From: SG8-39 sp032125995
GTDB taxonomy: Bacteria; Pseudomonadota; Gammaproteobacteria; Burkholderiales; SG8-39
Assembly: GCA_032125995.1 (NCBI GenBank)
Contig: JAQBBQ010000117.1
Location: forward strand, 1 to 8,795
DNA: 8,795 nucleotides
Direction of reading: 5' to 3'
The notes below the pieces were generated by a model, which did not search any database, had not been told where the DNA came from, and saw only the letters and a program-made list of their open reading frames with translations. The translations under genes were made by a program, and so were the position numbers. Below are positions 6,781 through 8,795 of the stretch, in pieces (positions within the stretch are counted from its first letter, which is position 1; each line of letters begins with the position of its first letter).

Positions 6781-7785
6781 ATGTACACGATTGTCACCGG
6801 CGCCGCCGGATTCATCGGTTCGCGGCTCGTCGCCGCGCTCAACCAGCGCGGGGTCACCGACATCATCGCGGTCGACAACCTCGAAAACGCCGACAAGTTC
6901 CACAATCTCGTGGGCGCTGAGATCGCCGACTACTTCGACAAACGCGAGTTTCTCGAGCGCCTGGTGGCGGACCATTTCCACGGCGTCGTCGATGCCGTCC
7001 TGCATCAGGGCGCGTGCGCCGACACGATGCTCTCGGACGGGCGCTACATGATGGACAACAACTACCGCTACTCGCGCGCGCTGCTCGACTGGTGTCAGGA
7101 CGAGGAGGTGCCCTGCCTGTACGCGTCCTCGGCTTCGGTGTATGGGGCCGGCCCGGTGTTCCGCGAAGAGCGCCGCTTCGAAGCGCCGCTAAACGTGTAC
7201 GGCTATTCGAAGTTCCTGTTTGACGAACACGTGCGCCGTAGACTCGAGGCCCGCGTGGCACCGATCGTCGGCTTTCGCTACTTCAACGTCTATGGACCGA
7301 ACGAGGCGCACAAGGGACGCATGGCCTCGGTCGCGTTTCACGCACTCAACCAGTACGTCGAGTCCGGCAAGGTCAAGCTCTTCGTCGGTTCGGCCGGGTA
7401 TGGCGATGGCGAACAGCAGCGCGACTTCGTTCATGTCGACGACGTGGTCGCGGTCAATCTGCATTTTCTGGGCGGTAGCGACGCCTCCGGAATCTACAAC
7501 TGCGGGACCGGTCGGGCACAGACGTTCAACGACGTCGCGTGCGCGGTGGTGAATGGCGTGCGCGCCGCGCGCGACGAGGATGCGCTTTCGCTGGAGGCGA
7601 TGGTGGCGCAGGGTCTGGTCGAATACATTCCGTTTCCCGCGCAGCTCGTCGGCAAGTACCAGAGCTACACGCAAGCCGACCTTGCGCGGTTACGCGCAGC
7701 GGGCTATGAGCGCGCTTTCATGTCTGTCGAGCAGGGCGTCGGCGCCACCGTCGAGCACCTGCTTGAGCGACGGTCCGCCGCATGA
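6781..7785 (+). CDS. hldD: ADP-L-glycero-D-manno-heptose 6-epimerase
   Basis: Converts ADP-D-glycero-D-manno-heptose to ADP-L-glycero-D-manno-heptose, the donor for LPS inner-core heptosyltransferases. It is an extended short-chain dehydrogenase/epimerase of 334 residues with a Rossmann motif TGAAGFIGS (6-14). ADKFHNLVG (37-45) and YMMDNNYRYS (89-98) closely match E. coli HldD. Catalytic residues keep even the E. coli numbering: Ser116 in LYASSA, Tyr140 and Lys144 in YGYSK, and Lys178 in NEAHKGRMASVAFH. The C-terminal part contains IYNCGTGRAQTFNDVA (238-253) and EYIPFPAQLVGKYQSYTQADL (281-301), again hallmark segments. The region around 258-278 (about 20 residues, RAARDEDALSLEAM) is longer than in E. 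coli. The start has only AGG at 6773-6775, five bases upstream, and lies 15 bases after the heptose kinase. The stop overlaps cysM. rfaD is a synonym. Confidence 0.97.
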   Translation: MYTIVTGAAGFIGSRLVAALNQRGVTDIIAVDNLENADKFHNLVGAEIADYFDKREFLERLVADHFHGVVDAVLHQGACADTMLSDGRYMMDNNYRYSRALLDWCQDEEVPCLYASSASVYGAGPVFREERRFEAPLNVYGYSKFLFDEHVRRRLEARVAPIVGFRYFNVYGPNEAHKGRMASVAFHALNQYVESGKVKLFVGSAGYGDGEQQRDFVHVDDVVAVNLHFLGGSDASGIYNCGTGRAQTFNDVACAVVNGVRAARDEDALSLEAMVAQGLVEYIPFPAQLVGKYQSYTQADLARLRAAGYERAFMSVEQGVGATVEHLLERRSAA

Positions 7786-8681
7786 AGCGCACGCTTGAAG
7801 ACTTTATCGGTGAGACGCCGCTGGTGCGGCTGCAGCGCCTGCCGGGCGCGGAGAATGCCAAGCGCGGCAACGTGATCCTCGCCAAGCTCGAAGGCGACAA
7901 TCCGGCCGGATCGGTCAAGGACCGGCCGGCAATATCGATGATCCGGCGCGCCGAAGCGCGTGGCGACATCAAGCCTGGCGCGACGCTGATCGAGCCGACG
8001 AGCGGCAATACGGGCATTGGCCTCGCCATGGCGGCGGCGATTCGCGGCTATCGCATGGTGTTGATCATGCCCGAGCACCTTTCGGTCGAGCGGCGCCAGA
8101 CGATGCGCGCGTTCGGCGCCGACATCATTCTCACGCCCGAGTCCGGTGGCATGGAAGGTGCGCGCGACCTGGCCGAGAAGATGGTCGCCGACGGCGAGGG
8201 CGTGATGCTCGATCAGTTCGCGAACCCGGACAATCCGCTCGCGCATTACGAGACCACCGGGCCCGAGATCTGGCGCGACACCGAGGGGCGGATCACGCAT
8301 TTCGTCTCGAGCATGGGCACAACCGGGACGATCATGGGCTGCTCGCGTTTCTTCAAGGAGAAAAATCCCGCCATCGAGATCATCGGCTGCCAGCCGGAGG
8401 AGGGCGCGCAGATTCCCGGCATCCGTAAATGGGCCGAGGCGTATATGCCGAAAATCTACGACAAGGCGCGCGTCGACCGACTCGAACTCGTCGGCCAGGC
8501 CGAGGCCGAGGAGATGACACGGCGCATGGCGCGCGAGGAAGGGATCTTCGCCGGCATTTCCTCGGGCGGTGCGATGTACGTGGCGCTGCGCGTCGCGCAA
8601 CCGCTGCGCGACGCGGTCATCGTCACCGTCGTCTGCGACCGTGGCGATCGCTATCTGTCGACCGGCGTGTTTCCAGACTAA
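7782..8681 (+). CDS. cysM: Cysteine synthase B (O-acetylserine sulfhydrylase, CysM type)
   Basis: Cytosolic PLP enzyme that makes cysteine from O-acetylserine and sulfide; CysM-type enzymes can also use thiosulfate, giving S-sulfocysteine. The 299-residue protein is a complete fold-type II enzyme. The PLP lysine is Lys46 in NPAGSVKDRPA (40-50), the substrate loop is PTSGNTG (72-78), the phosphate cup is GTTGT (179-183), and GISSGGA lies at 258-264. CysM rather than CysK is indicated by KDRPA, the segment IPGIRKW (211-217), and the ending CDRGDRYLSTGVF (285-297), all as in E. coli CysM. It overlaps hldD by four bases (ATGA) and has no clear Shine-Dalgarno, so translation is probably coupled. 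It is the last gene in the window. The TAA at 8679-8681 is followed after two bases by a palindromic repeat array, so whatever ends the transcript lies in or beyond that array. Confidence 0.97.
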   Translation: MKRTLEDFIGETPLVRLQRLPGAENAKRGNVILAKLEGDNPAGSVKDRPAISMIRRAEARGDIKPGATLIEPTSGNTGIGLAMAAAIRGYRMVLIMPEHLSVERRQTMRAFGADIILTPESGGMEGARDLAEKMVADGEGVMLDQFANPDNPLAHYETTGPEIWRDTEGRITHFVSSMGTTGTIMGCSRFFKEKNPAIEIIGCQPEEGAQIPGIRKWAEAYMPKIYDKARVDRLELVGQAEAEEMTRRMAREEGIFAGISSGGAMYVALRVAQPLRDAVIVTVVCDRGDRYLSTGVFPD

Positions 8682-8683
8682 AT

Positions 8684-8696
8684 GGGGTCAGACCCC
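8684..8696 (+). repeat. Palindrome copy 1, GGGGTCAGACCCC
   Basis: First copy, beginning two bases after the cysM stop. It is a palindrome apart from its central A, which gives it an orientation. A perfect DnaA-box-like 9-mer follows immediately. Confidence 0.9.
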
Positions 8697-8705
8697 TGTG
8701 GATAA
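8697..8705 (-). promoter_or_regulatory. Perfect DnaA-box match inside the repeat array
   Basis: TGTGGATAA is the exact reverse complement of the DnaA-box consensus TTATCCACA. It abuts palindrome copy 1. Near matches occupy the same place beside copy 2 (TTTGGATAA, 8723-8731) and copy 4 (TTACCCACA on +, 8775-8783), each with one mismatch. The match is a direct reading; binding by DnaA is not established, and the bases may be conserved only as part of the repeat unit. Confidence 0.4.
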
Positions 8706-8709
8706 CTTC

Positions 8710-8722
8710 GGGGTCAGACCCC
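8710..8722 (+). repeat. Palindrome copy 2, GGGGTCAGACCCC
   Basis: Second copy in the same orientation, 26 bases after the start of copy 1. It is followed directly by TTTGGATAA, one base different from the 9-mer after copy 1. Confidence 0.9.
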
Positions 8723-8755
8723 TTTGGATAATCAATGACCTTCGATCATAAACAG

Positions 8756-8768
8756 GGGGTCTGACCCC
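8756..8768 (-). repeat. Palindrome copy 3, inverted (reads GGGGTCTGACCCC on +)
   Basis: Exact reverse complement of copies 1 and 2. An additional G precedes it on the + strand (8755). It begins the right arm of the inverted repeat. Confidence 0.9.
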
Positions 8769-8783
8769 TTAAAGTTACCCACA

Positions 8784-8795
8784 GGGGTCTGACCC
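8784..8795 (-). repeat. Palindrome copy 4, inverted, cut by the window edge
   Basis: Twelve of the thirteen bases are visible, GGGGTCTGACCC. The next base outside the window is predicted to be C. It starts 28 bases after copy 3 and is preceded by TTACCCACA, the counterpart of the 9-mer beside copy 1. Confidence 0.85.

Larger units (their letters stand above)
8684..8795. repeat. Nested inverted array of four GGGGTCAGACCCC palindromes (REP/BIME-like)
   Basis: A 13-base near-palindrome occurs four times in 112 bases: twice as GGGGTCAGACCCC (starts 8684, 8710) and twice as its reverse complement GGGGTCTGACCCC (starts 8756, 8784; the last is cut by the window edge). Each can fold on itself. In addition, the left pair with its linker (8684-8722) is a near-exact inverted copy of the right pair (8756-8795). 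By hand alignment 36 of 38 aligned bases agree, with one two-base indel in the linker. A 33-base A/T-richer centre (8723-8755) separates the arms. Paired inverted short palindromes just after a gene are the form of REP/BIME elements mobilised by RAYT (Y1 tyrosine) transposases, or of a miniature element. No transposase is visible here, and the right end is not seen. Confidence 0.85.

Noticed and set aside
5752..7005. Antisense open frame of 417 codons opposite rfaE1 and hldD
   Set aside because: Same pattern as the other shadows: low-complexity composition, no recognisable motif, and complete overlap with well-supported genes on the + strand.
7704..8600. Antisense open frame of 298 codons opposite cysM
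   Set aside because: The complete set of CysM catalytic motifs lies on the + strand; the reverse frame shows no domain.
8684..8722. Ordinary rho-independent terminator for cysM
   Set aside because: The palindromes are GC-rich hairpins but are followed by TGTGG or TTTGG rather than a T-run, and the four-copy inverted layout fits a repeat element better.
8684..8795. CRISPR array
   Set aside because: The repeats are only 13 bases, change orientation halfway, and the linkers between them are themselves related rather than unique spacers.

Overview
The window is a GC-rich, densely packed block of housekeeping genes, all on the + strand, followed at the extreme right by a short palindromic repeat array. 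The gene order cmk, rpsA, ihfB, lapA, lapB, ugd, rfaE1 (hldA), hldD, cysM points to a betaproteobacterium, probably Burkholderiales or a close relative. Supporting this assignment are the split heptose kinase (a separate kinase rather than the fused HldE of enterics), the heptose genes directly behind lapAB, and cysM at the end of the run. I cannot name a genus from the sequence alone.

Layout. Positions 6-680 encode cytidylate kinase. A 136-base gap (681-816) holds two possible hairpins and competing start signals for ribosomal protein S1 (rpsA, to 2550). The beta subunit of integration host factor follows (2602-2934), then the small two-helix membrane protein LapA (3004-3300) and its partner LapB (3315-4493). 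From LapB onward the genes are tightly joined: lapB/ugd, ugd/rfaE1 and hldD/cysM each share an ATGA stop-start overlap, and rfaE1 and hldD are 15 bases apart. These encode UDP-glucose dehydrogenase, heptose-7-phosphate kinase, ADP-heptose epimerase and cysteine synthase B. No gap between genes exceeds about 140 bases.

How the genes fit together. The left half serves nucleotide supply, translation and nucleoid architecture. The middle and right serve the outer membrane: LapA/LapB set lipopolysaccharide output through LpxC turnover, HldA and HldD make the ADP-heptose used for the inner core, and Ugd makes UDP-glucuronate for surface sugars or for aminoarabinose modification of lipid A. CysM is a metabolic gene carried at the end.

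The only part that the genes do not explain is 8684-8795. Four copies of a 13-base near-palindrome, GGGGTCAGACCCC, lie there: two in one orientation, then two inverted. Together they form a nested inverted repeat that starts two bases after the cysM stop codon and runs off the window. Three of the four copies are directly followed (in their own orientation) by a DnaA-box-like 9-mer, one of which is a perfect match. It looks like a REP/BIME-type or miniature mobile element. I found no new multi-gene system in the window; every gene belongs to a well-known family.
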